NCBI GenBank assembly: GCA_029265905.1
Contig: JAJUGR010000003.1
Span: forward strand, 111,556-175,555
Source: Sporomusaceae bacterium
Lineage (GTDB): Bacteria > Bacillota > Negativicutes > Acidaminococcales > JAJUGR01
Length of the DNA stretch: 64,000 nucleotides
Reading direction: 5' to 3'
Numbering within the stretch: position 1 is the first letter of the stretch; each line of letters opens with the position of its first letter. The position numbers and the translations under genes were made by a program. This document shows, piece by piece, positions 56,336 to 64,000 of this stretch. The notes under the pieces were generated by a model. It was not told the origin of the DNA, did no database searches, and saw only the letters and a list, made by a program, of their open reading frames with translations.

Positions 56336-57538
56336 TTAAATGATTTTCTTTTCCTTGTACGCCTTCAGCGTTTCCGCATCCAGTCCCAGCGAGCCATAGA
56401 CCGATTCATTATCCTGACCCAGGAGCGGAGCGCATTTGGTCGGCGTTGTGGGGGTCGCGGACATCTTGATCGGGTTGCCGGTGATCGTGATTTTCCCGGC
56501 GACCGGGTGCTCGACCTCGACAAACATTTCCCGCGCGTTGCGGATGTGTTCGTCCTCCGTAGCCTGCTTGATATCATAGATCGGCGCGACAGGGATATCG
56601 ACCGACATAATCAGCTCGACACATTCCGCCACGGTCTTGTCGCTGCTCCACTCGTCGATAATGGCTTTCAGCTCATCCATGTGGGGATTGCTTTTGCGGG
56701 TTACGAAGTCATTGAACCGCGGATCCTCCAGCAGTTCCGGCTTGCCCATGACCGTAGCCAAGGCGGCAAAGTGCGGATCCGTGCCGCAGGCGATTACATA
56801 TTCCCCATCCTTTGCCGAGAACGAATCATAGGGATAGGCGTTGAAGTACCGGTTGGCGCTGCGGCCGGGAACCTTGCCCGTGACCAGGTAGCCCATTGTA
56901 TTCGTCAGCATGCTGGACACCAGGCCATCCACCAGCGCGGTATCGATGTGCTGGCCTTCGCCGGTGCGCGTGCGATGATGAAGCGCTGCCAGGATGCCGA
57001 GGGCGCCGTTCATGCCGCCCAGCACGTCCCCAATCGGAACGCCATATTTCAACGGAACATGCCCTTCCATGCCAGTAATGCTCATCGCCCCCGACATCGC
57101 CTGGCCGATCAGGTCGTAGCCGGGCCGCTGGCTGTACGGGCCAGTCTGGCCAAAGCCGGAGATGGAACAGTAGATGATGCCGGGGTTGATTTTTTTCGCG
57201 TCTTCATAGGCGAACCCGAGGCGCTCCATCACGCCAGGCCGGTTGTTCTCGATCAGCACATCCGCCTCAGCAATCAGCTTGGCAAATAGCTCTTTGCCCT
57301 CTTTTGTTTTCAGGTTTAACGTTACGCTTTTCTTGCCCCGGTTCATGTTCTCGTAATAAATGCTTACCCCATTGATTTGCGGAACAGCAATCCGGACAAA
57401 ATCGCCGCCGGGCGGGTTTTCAATTTTAATAACTTCAGCGCCCATATCCGCCAAGGTCAGCCCGCAGTACGGGCCCGCCAAAAATTGGGTCATGTCCAGG
57501 ACTTTAACTCCGGCTAACGCTTTTGCTTCAGTTGTCAT
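56336..57538 (-). CDS. CaiB/BaiF-type CoA-transferase
   Basis: 400 aa; VKVLDMTQFLAGPYCGLTLADMGAEVIKIENPPGGDFVR; RPGYDLIGQAMSGAMSITG. Confidence 0.93.
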   Translation of the reverse strand: MTTEAKALAGVKVLDMTQFLAGPYCGLTLADMGAEVIKIENPPGGDFVRIAVPQINGVSIYYENMNRGKKSVTLNLKTKEGKELFAKLIAEADVLIENNRPGVMERLGFAYEDAKKINPGIIYCSISGFGQTGPYSQRPGYDLIGQAMSGAMSITGMEGHVPLKYGVPIGDVLGGMNGALGILAALHHRTRTGEGQHIDTALVDGLVSSMLTNTMGYLVTGKVPGRSANRYFNAYPYDSFSAKDGEYVIACGTDPHFAALATVMGKPELLEDPRFNDFVTRKSNPHMDELKAIIDEWSSDKTVAECVELIMSVDIPVAPIYDIKQATEDEHIRNAREMFVEVEHPVAGKITITGNPIKMSATPTTPTKCAPLLGQDNESVYGSLGLDAETLKAYKEKKII

Positions 57539-57612
57539 TTTTTTCGCTCCTTGCTGTTTTAATTATTGGACGTCTGCTTTTCGCAGCGCCTGTCATCTTG
57601 CTACCATCCTTA

Positions 57613-57629
57613 TGCAAAATCCGTGCCAA
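57613..57629 (-). promoter_or_regulatory. Sigma-54 promoter upstream of the CoA-transferase/HMG-CoA lyase genes
   Basis: Minus strand TTGGCACGGATTTTGCA, GG-N10-GC. Confidence 0.85.
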
Positions 57630-57744
57630 TTCAAAATAGCCAGATAAATCGGCGGTTTCCGCCGCATACGGTTCTGCTATTTGTTCCATTTCAGGAATAT
57701 TTGTTCCGTTTTCAGTTTTTCTGCGCCAAGCCGCCTTGTGAAAC

Positions 57745-57788
57745 AACAAAAAAATCCACAACCAAAACTTTCGTTCTGATTGTGGATT
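57745..57788 (-). terminator. Terminator of the MFS gene at 57797..58987
   Basis: aatccacaa...ttgtggatt followed by T7 on the minus strand. Confidence 0.75.
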
Positions 57789-57796
57789 GACTGGCC

Positions 57797-58987
57797 CTAA
57801 CCTTTTTCTTGATCGTCCGTCACGGATTTTTGCTGCCGCAAAACAAGCATTAACGCAACGATGAGCATAGCGACGATCATGCCGACCACGCCCGGCCAGG
57901 CATAGCGGCTCCAAAAACGGCCGCCCGCCGTTCCAGCGATGACAGAGCCGGCATAATAAAAGGTGAGATACCAGGCTGACGCCTGGGCCTTGTCAAAGGT
58001 CGCACAGCGCCCGACCCAGCCGCTGATCGTAGTATGATTGGCCGCAAAGGCGCCGCTAAACAAGATCATGCCCGCCAATTTTATTTCGAAGGGTGCCGCC
58101 AGCGTCACCAGGCACCCCAGCAGCATCAGCGCGACACCGCCAATCAGCACCGCACCATGTGAATACAGCGCAGCAAGCCGCCCCACCAGCGGAGCAATCA
58201 TTGTCCCCACTGCGTTCAACAGAAACAGGCTGCCGATTGCCGCCGGCGATAAATTGTAGGGTTCGGCCATCAGCAGATAACTAATGTAATTGAACAAGGT
58301 TACAAAAGAGCCCATGAGCAAGAAGCCGCATGCATACAAATTCATCAGCTGCCGCTCTTTAATCGCCCGCCGCAGTGATTCCATCAAGCCGAGTGTCTTG
58401 CCCCCCTGCCCGCCCTGGTGCTGCGATCGGGGCAAGGAATAAACAAACCAAATCGCAGCCAGCGCAGCAATAACCGCCAACAAAAACAGGGCCACGCGCC
58501 AGGAGTACCACGAGGTAAACCAGCCGGCCGAAAGCCTGCCCATCATTCCCCCAACGGTGGTGCCACTAATGTACAGCCCCATGATGATCCCTGCTTGGTG
58601 CGGCGGAAATTCCTCCATCACGTAAGCCATGGCGTTGGCGGGAAAACCGGCCAGCGCCAGGCCTTGCAAGCTGCGCAAGGCCAAGAACACTTCATATTGC
58701 GGGCTGAGCGCCGCCAGCCCTTCCAAAACCGCCGCCGTTAGCAACGCCGCGGACATAATCCGCTTGCGGCCCCACCGTTTCGACAACTGCGGGGCGGCCA
58801 GCATCCCGACAATTACCCCCGCCAGGGTCACTGACAGCGACAAACTCGCTAGCATTGGCGTCACCTGAAAATAGGCAGAAAAGATCGGCAGCAACGGTTG
58901 CGTGCAATACATCAGCGAATAGGTTGTAAATCCGCCAAGAAACAATGCCAGCACCGCTTGCCACAAGGCCTTGTTTGTGCGGCTCAC
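57797..58987 (-). CDS. MFS transporter (YnfM-like)
   Basis: 396 aa; GGFTTYSLMYCTQPLLPIFSAYFQVTPMLASLSLSVTLAGV. Confidence 0.88.
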   Translation of the reverse strand: MSRTNKALWQAVLALFLGGFTTYSLMYCTQPLLPIFSAYFQVTPMLASLSLSVTLAGVIVGMLAAPQLSKRWGRKRIMSAALLTAAVLEGLAALSPQYEVFLALRSLQGLALAGFPANAMAYVMEEFPPHQAGIIMGLYISGTTVGGMMGRLSAGWFTSWYSWRVALFLLAVIAALAAIWFVYSLPRSQHQGGQGGKTLGLMESLRRAIKERQLMNLYACGFLLMGSFVTLFNYISYLLMAEPYNLSPAAIGSLFLLNAVGTMIAPLVGRLAALYSHGAVLIGGVALMLLGCLVTLAAPFEIKLAGMILFSGAFAANHTTISGWVGRCATFDKAQASAWYLTFYYAGSVIAGTAGGRFWSRYAWPGVVGMIVAMLIVALMLVLRQQKSVTDDQEKG

Positions 58988-59159
58988 CTACTTCCCCCCT
59001 CTCACACGCTAGTTTTGCAGTTTCCCCCCAATCGATCCAATGCTCCGGCCAGAATCGACGCCCCACCTCACCCGTCGCCAAAAGACCTCGGGTTGTTGTG
59101 CCAGGCGCGCGATCCAGCCAGAGCATAAAACCAGCACTACTATATTGAATAAAGAGGCT

Positions 59160-60398
59160 TTAGATAAAGACTTTGAACACCCCGGCAAAATTAAGCACCA
59201 TAGCGAAGGTCATACAGACAAACGCAGCCACCATTAACTGTGTAAAGACTCGTTTGGAATCGACGTCAGCGGGCAGCGCCGCCATGGCCAGGGCGCCCAG
59301 CGATGACAGCGGGCTATAGCAGACCCCGTATCCGACGGATTGTATCGCCTGTATTAACTGCACCGGCTCCACTGCCCCATGAAATTCTTGCACCAAACTT
59401 GGCACCAAGGGAATCAAGGTTGGTGCTACCACCCCGACAAAACTGGAAACAAAGGTCATCAACCCGGCGACTAAGCCAATGATTGGCGCCGCTGTGTTTG
59501 GGTTCATGATGCTCGTCAAAAATTTGGCTACCATCTTCACGCCGCCCACATGAGACATCACTTCCACGAGCATGCCCGTTCCCCCAACCATGAGCAGAAC
59601 GCCCCAGCTGACATTTTTAATAACGTCTTTCTCGTTTGCTACATTGGACAGCAGCATTAATGCTGCACCAATAAACATAGCACCACCGAGAGGCATTTTC
59701 AAGAACATGATTAACACGAGAACCAACAGGATTACGCCCAGCGTTATCTTTTGCTTCATACTAAACGCTTCGGGCTTGTTCAGCGCCACGTCTTCAAGAG
59801 ATTTGGCTGTATAACCACCAAAGACAAAATAAACTATCGTTGCTTGCAAGAGCATGCTCGTGAAGGTAGCCGCCCAGATTGGCAGATAAGAATCCACCCC
59901 CACTTTCGCGGCCAACCCGGCCGTCACAAGGCCGATGATACTAATCGGCCCGGCTCCGCCCATGATCGCACCCGCCAAAATCATGACGCACATGATAATC
60001 GGATTGATTTGGCTTTTTCCGCCGGCGATCAGCGCAACAGGCAGCATGAAGATAACCACTGCCGGATCAGCGCCGCAGACCGTCAAGGCCGTGGTTGCGA
60101 ACATGAACGCCCAAGGCAAAAATTTGGCATAATTTCTAATTTTGTATGCCAACTTTTCCGCCACCAATTTGGTCGTTCCGTTTGTGGAGGCAAAAGAGAA
60201 CATAAACTGCGCAGCCATCATCATGAAGAAAACATCCAAAGGCCAATACCGGACGAGCTCTTTCCCTTTTATGCCGAAGACAAAATGCCCGAGCAGGAAC
60301 GCGAAACTCATTGCGACAACACCGATGTTAACCTTCCGCACCACACCTAGGACAATTGACGCTACCAGCGCCACAATGGACATCAATGCGAAACTCAT
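59160..60398 (-). CDS. SLC13/MatC-like di/tricarboxylate permease
   Basis: 412 aa polytopic; VVRKVNIGVVAMSFAFLLGHFVFG, GADPAVVIFMLPVALIAGGKSQINPIIMCVMILAGAIMGGAGPISIIGLV. Confidence 0.75.
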   Translation of the reverse strand: MSFALMSIVALVASIVLGVVRKVNIGVVAMSFAFLLGHFVFGIKGKELVRYWPLDVFFMMMAAQFMFSFASTNGTTKLVAEKLAYKIRNYAKFLPWAFMFATTALTVCGADPAVVIFMLPVALIAGGKSQINPIIMCVMILAGAIMGGAGPISIIGLVTAGLAAKVGVDSYLPIWAATFTSMLLQATIVYFVFGGYTAKSLEDVALNKPEAFSMKQKITLGVILLVLVLIMFLKMPLGGAMFIGAALMLLSNVANEKDVIKNVSWGVLLMVGGTGMLVEVMSHVGGVKMVAKFLTSIMNPNTAAPIIGLVAGLMTFVSSFVGVVAPTLIPLVPSLVQEFHGAVEPVQLIQAIQSVGYGVCYSPLSSLGALAMAALPADVDSKRVFTQLMVAAFVCMTFAMVLNFAGVFKVFI

Positions 60399-60441
60399 TT
60401 TTAACGCCCCTTCACTTTAAATTTCCCCCGCAAGGGACGCT

Positions 60442-62382
60442 TTACTGCATTTTCCCCTTCAAATAATTGATCGCTCCGCCTGCTTTCAAGACCTGCTTGT
60501 CATAGTCAGATGCTTCCACTAGTGCTGTTAGGGCAAGCTTTTTATTCAGCACTTTTACTATGACTTCCCCCTTATCGACTTGATCATACACGTCGTCGAT
60601 TTCAAGCACGTCATTCATTTCAAGCACGTCATAGTCTTCCTTGTTTTTAAATACCAGCGGCAGTATGCCATAATTAAACAAGTTTTCCTTATGGATCCGG
60701 GCATAAGACTTGGCCACTACCGCTTTAACGCCAAGGAACATGGGCAGCAACGCCGCATGCTCGCGGCTGGAGCCTTGCCCGTAGTTTTCCCCACCGATGA
60801 TGATCGTGCTCTTCAGGCGTTTTGCCCGGCTTACAAATTCCGGATCAGTATAACAGAAGGTATATTCCGCAAATTTAGGAATATTGGCGATGTACTTTAA
60901 GATATTAGAACCGGCCGGAATGATGTCATCGGTGGTAATATTGTCGCCAACTTTCAGCGCGGCCGTTGCTTGGATCGCCTTTTCCAGCGGGCCCCGTTCC
61001 GGCAATTGAACAATATTGTTCCCGCGAACAATTTCTACGTTTGCGGGGTCTTTTACATCGGCGGGACTGATGATCATGCTATCGTCAACAGGATATTCGC
61101 TTGGCTCCACGATATTTTTGAGGCTATTTACATCGACGACATCGCGAGGATCGGTTATTTTTCCGGTTAGCGCCGTCGCCGCCGCGGTCTCCGGACCGAC
61201 CAGGTATACCGATGCATCAGGCGTGCTGCTACGCCCCGGGAAGTTGCGGTTGGAAGTTCTCACCGCTACTCCCTGAGCCGGCGGGGCTTGGCCGATGCCG
61301 ACGCACGGCCCGCAGGCACATTCGAGAATACGAGCGCCGCTGGCGACCAAATCCGCCAAGACACCTTCCGCGATCAATTGCTCCAACACTTGTTTGGAAC
61401 CAGGCCCCACCGTCAAATCCACTTCTTTATGAACTTTTTTGCCTTTTAAAATTTTGGCCGCCTTCGCAATGTCCGAATAGGATGCATTCGTGCAGCTGCC
61501 GATAAATACCGACCCTACCTTGACTTCGCCCACTTCCCGCACCTTGCAGACCAAATCCGGCATATGGGGCTTGGCAACCAACGGTTCCAGCTCGCTCATA
61601 TTGATTTCAATTTCGCTGTCGTAGGCTGCATCAGCGTCCGGCAGCAGTTCTACCCAATCTTGCTCTCTGCCCTGCGCTTTCAAAAACGCTCTGGTCACTT
61701 CATCGCTGGGGAAGATGCCCGTCGTGGCACCCATCTCGATGCACATATTGGCGATGGTTGCCCGCTGCGGCACCGACAACGTCCTGATCCCCGCCCCGGC
61801 AAACTCGAATATATAGCCTACGCCGCCCTTAACCGTCAATATTCTGAGGAGTTCCAACGTAATATCTTTAGCCGATACCCCTGGCTGCAGTTCACCGATC
61901 AAATTAACCTTCATCACTTTGGGCGTGACCAATTTAAACCCATCACCCAGCATGCCCTTGGCAACAGTAAGTCCGCCGCTGCCGATGGCAAGCATCCCCA
62001 GCGCCCCCGAGGTAGGCGTATGGCTGTCCGCCCCCAGCATCACTTGTCCCGGCTTTGCGAAGCGCTGAACATGGAGAAAGTGGCAAACCCCATTCCCAGG
62101 TTTGGAAAAATAGGCTCCGTAGCGTTGGGAGGCGCTCCGAATATAGGCATGGTCATCCGATGTTTCTGTCGCCGTAACCAACGTGTTGTGGTCTACATAA
62201 AACACGGAAGGGTTGGCACTCAGTTTTTCCGGCTTCAGGCTTTCAAGAATTTGCGCCCCCATAACGCCAGTTAAATCTGACCACAACGTTTGGTCTACCT
62301 TGATGGTGATCTGTTCTTTCGGCTGCATGCTGCCCTCCAGCAGATGGCCGGCAAGAATTTTTTTTGTAATGTTCCACCCCAT
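60442..62382 (-). CDS. Aconitate hydratase
   Basis: About 646 aa; MGWNITKKILAGHLLEG, GADSHTPTSGALGMLAIGSGGL, VFIGSCTNASYSDIAKAAKIL, GGENYGQGSSREHAALLPMFLGVKAVVAKSYARIHKENLFNYGILPL. Confidence 0.93.
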   Translation of the reverse strand: MGWNITKKILAGHLLEGSMQPKEQITIKVDQTLWSDLTGVMGAQILESLKPEKLSANPSVFYVDHNTLVTATETSDDHAYIRSASQRYGAYFSKPGNGVCHFLHVQRFAKPGQVMLGADSHTPTSGALGMLAIGSGGLTVAKGMLGDGFKLVTPKVMKVNLIGELQPGVSAKDITLELLRILTVKGGVGYIFEFAGAGIRTLSVPQRATIANMCIEMGATTGIFPSDEVTRAFLKAQGREQDWVELLPDADAAYDSEIEINMSELEPLVAKPHMPDLVCKVREVGEVKVGSVFIGSCTNASYSDIAKAAKILKGKKVHKEVDLTVGPGSKQVLEQLIAEGVLADLVASGARILECACGPCVGIGQAPPAQGVAVRTSNRNFPGRSSTPDASVYLVGPETAAATALTGKITDPRDVVDVNSLKNIVEPSEYPVDDSMIISPADVKDPANVEIVRGNNIVQLPERGPLEKAIQATAALKVGDNITTDDIIPAGSNILKYIANIPKFAEYTFCYTDPEFVSRAKRLKSTIIIGGENYGQGSSREHAALLPMFLGVKAVVAKSYARIHKENLFNYGILPLVFKNKEDYDVLEMNDVLEIDDVYDQVDKGEVIVKVLNKKLALTALVEASDYDKQVLKAGGAINYLKGKMQ

Positions 62383-62448
62383 AATAATCAACCTCCATCT
62401 TCGTTGTTCAAAAAACCAGTCCCCCTACTCGATAGCATAACGCCTGAT

Positions 62449-62466
62449 TGTGTCACCACTGTGTCA
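62449..62466 (-). promoter_or_regulatory. Direct repeat TGTGTCA x2 at 11-bp spacing, candidate response regulator site upstream of the aconitase gene
   Basis: tgtgtcaccactgtgtca. Confidence 0.35.
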
Positions 62467-62495
62467 ACATTTAGAAAAATCAATTTTCGGTAGCT

Positions 62496-63971
62496 TTATT
62501 CGATTCTAGGCATTGTAATGATAAAAGTCGCACCGGCTCCTTTTTGACTAAAGGCCTCAATCTCTCCCCCCATGGCGTGAATCAAGCTTCTGCTAATGGT
62601 CAGGCCTAGGCCATTGCCGCCACCCGTACGGACCCGGGATTTATCGGTCCGATAGAATCGGTCCCAGATTAAAGGCAGATCTGCCTCCGCAATCCCTTCT
62701 CCCTCATCTATCACTAAAACTTGCAACTGATTCTCTGTTGCCCTTAACTGCAAGGTAATCGTCGCACCAATCGGCGAACATCGGATCGCATTACTCAACA
62801 GATTATCCAACACCTGTTCCATACGACCTTCATCGCCCAACAAATAACAATGCTCTATTCGCAAGGAGAGAAGCAACGTGAGTTTATTTTCCCACAGCAG
62901 CGAAGACCACTTATCCTCCAGTTTCCGAAGCAGCCTGGCGATATCGAACTTTTCTTGCCTAATCAGGAGCTTGCCTGATTCTAATTGCTCCATGTCCATA
63001 ATGTCAGCCACTAAGCGCGCCATTCTGTCCGTTTCCGCCAAGATTCGCTGCAGATAATGATCTCTAGAAGTTTCATCCTCGCCAATCCCATCAACCAGCG
63101 CCTCGGCCGTAGCCTTGATGCAAGTAATCGGCGTCTTTAATTCATGCGATATATTGGCGAAGAATTCGCGCCGTGTGCGGTGAGTTTGCGCAATCGACTC
63201 AGCCATCGCATTAAAGGTATTGCCCAACGCCCCAATTTCATCTTCTCCGGAAGTACGGGTGCGACTTGCATAATCGCCGGCAGAAAAGCGTTTTGCCGCC
63301 GCCGCAATATCGGCAATTGAATGGGTTAAGTTGTGGGATAAAAACATACCAAATAAAACAGCCGCTCCGCCGCCAACGATGGTCGGCCAAAAGTAAAAGC
63401 GAATAATTCGTTGCAGGACAAGGCCAATATTATCAAAGAAAAAATACCCCATCAGCATTGCTTTTTTGTCGCCGATCAATACCGGTTCCGACATTACCAA
63501 AGCACTCTGCCCATCCGGCAAAAAGACAACTTGCGATTTCGACCCGTCAGGTGACCTGCGTAGATTATAGGCGTTTTCTCCCCTTTGCACGGTGGCAACG
63601 CCCTGCAACACCTGCCCCGCTTCATCCTCGACCCACAAATTTGCACCGCTGGCAACCATTGCCAACTGCCATAATCGATCATCAATCTGCCGATCTTCCC
63701 TAAACTCCGCCGCAAAAAAACTCGCGATATTCTCAACCCGCTTGCTCAATTCCCCTTTGCTTTCAACAAATTCACCCTTATAGCCAATATAGAACAAAAT
63801 AATTGTTATAAACATAACCAAAACTACCGCTAAATGGCTTATGACCTGCCGATAAAAGAGAGTCAAGTCCAATATTGTGTGTAAAAACGATTCGGTAGAA
63901 TATGGCATTTCGCTACATGATGCGTACGACTGGGCTGGACGATAACTTTGCAGCTGTTCGCCAATCGTCAT
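62496..63971 (-). CDS. Sensor histidine kinase (two TM, HAMP, HisKA, HATPase)
   Basis: 491 aa; HELKTPITCIKATAEALVDG, DEGEGIAEADLPLIWDRFYRTDKSRVRTGGGNGLGLTISRSLIHAMGG. Confidence 0.92.
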   Translation of the reverse strand: MTIGEQLQSYRPAQSYASCSEMPYSTESFLHTILDLTLFYRQVISHLAVVLVMFITIILFYIGYKGEFVESKGELSKRVENIASFFAAEFREDRQIDDRLWQLAMVASGANLWVEDEAGQVLQGVATVQRGENAYNLRRSPDGSKSQVVFLPDGQSALVMSEPVLIGDKKAMLMGYFFFDNIGLVLQRIIRFYFWPTIVGGGAAVLFGMFLSHNLTHSIADIAAAAKRFSAGDYASRTRTSGEDEIGALGNTFNAMAESIAQTHRTRREFFANISHELKTPITCIKATAEALVDGIGEDETSRDHYLQRILAETDRMARLVADIMDMEQLESGKLLIRQEKFDIARLLRKLEDKWSSLLWENKLTLLLSLRIEHCYLLGDEGRMEQVLDNLLSNAIRCSPIGATITLQLRATENQLQVLVIDEGEGIAEADLPLIWDRFYRTDKSRVRTGGGNGLGLTISRSLIHAMGGEIEAFSQKGAGATFIITMPRIE

Positions 63972-64000
63972 ATTCGCTCAGATTGAGGTAACGCTTGCCG

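Noticed and set aside
58692-59126. 144-aa minus-strand ORF overlapping the MFS start
   Set aside because: Out of frame with the well-supported MFS gene and no recognisable motif
1-64000. tRNA, rRNA, transposase, integrase, phage or defence genes
   Set aside because: None seen when reading the ORFs and intergenic regions; a covariance-model scan was not possible

Overview
The window looks like a Negativicutes/Firmicutes-type chromosome (inferred from gene content) dominated by organic-acid metabolism. Main blocks: (i) the end of a 2-oxoacid:ferredoxin oxidoreductase operon; (ii) three paralogous secreted Q/E/R-rich coiled-coil proteins sharing a W-rich domain, which flank a glycogen phosphorylase, two alpha/beta-hydrolases and two translationally coupled ATP-grasp enzymes; (iii) a DUF305 / Met-rich / two-component module that suggests metal response; (iv) a citrate lyase locus (citDEF, citC, citG, a CitB-type regulator, LctP, LysR, DcuC); (v) a YedE/NapH-like membrane cluster; (vi) a minus-strand run of about 11.5 kb (carboxyltransferase, 2-oxoacid:Fd oxidoreductase, Ptb-Buk, LeuC-like/LeuD/LeuC, 2HCT transporter, MFS) divergent from a PrpR-type sigma-54 activator; (vii) a CaiB-type CoA-transferase with HMG-CoA lyase, a second butyrate kinase, and aconitase with an SLC13-type transporter and a sensor kinase. 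Strongest regulatory observation: four canonical GG-N10-GC sigma-54 promoters around the PrpR-type activator. Strongest candidate novelty: the coiled-coil/W-rich domain family and the ATP-grasp/hydrolase cluster it flanks. Two genes (a ferredoxin subunit and a phosphoesterase) carry single-base frameshifts. No rRNA, tRNA, CRISPR array or transposase was seen.
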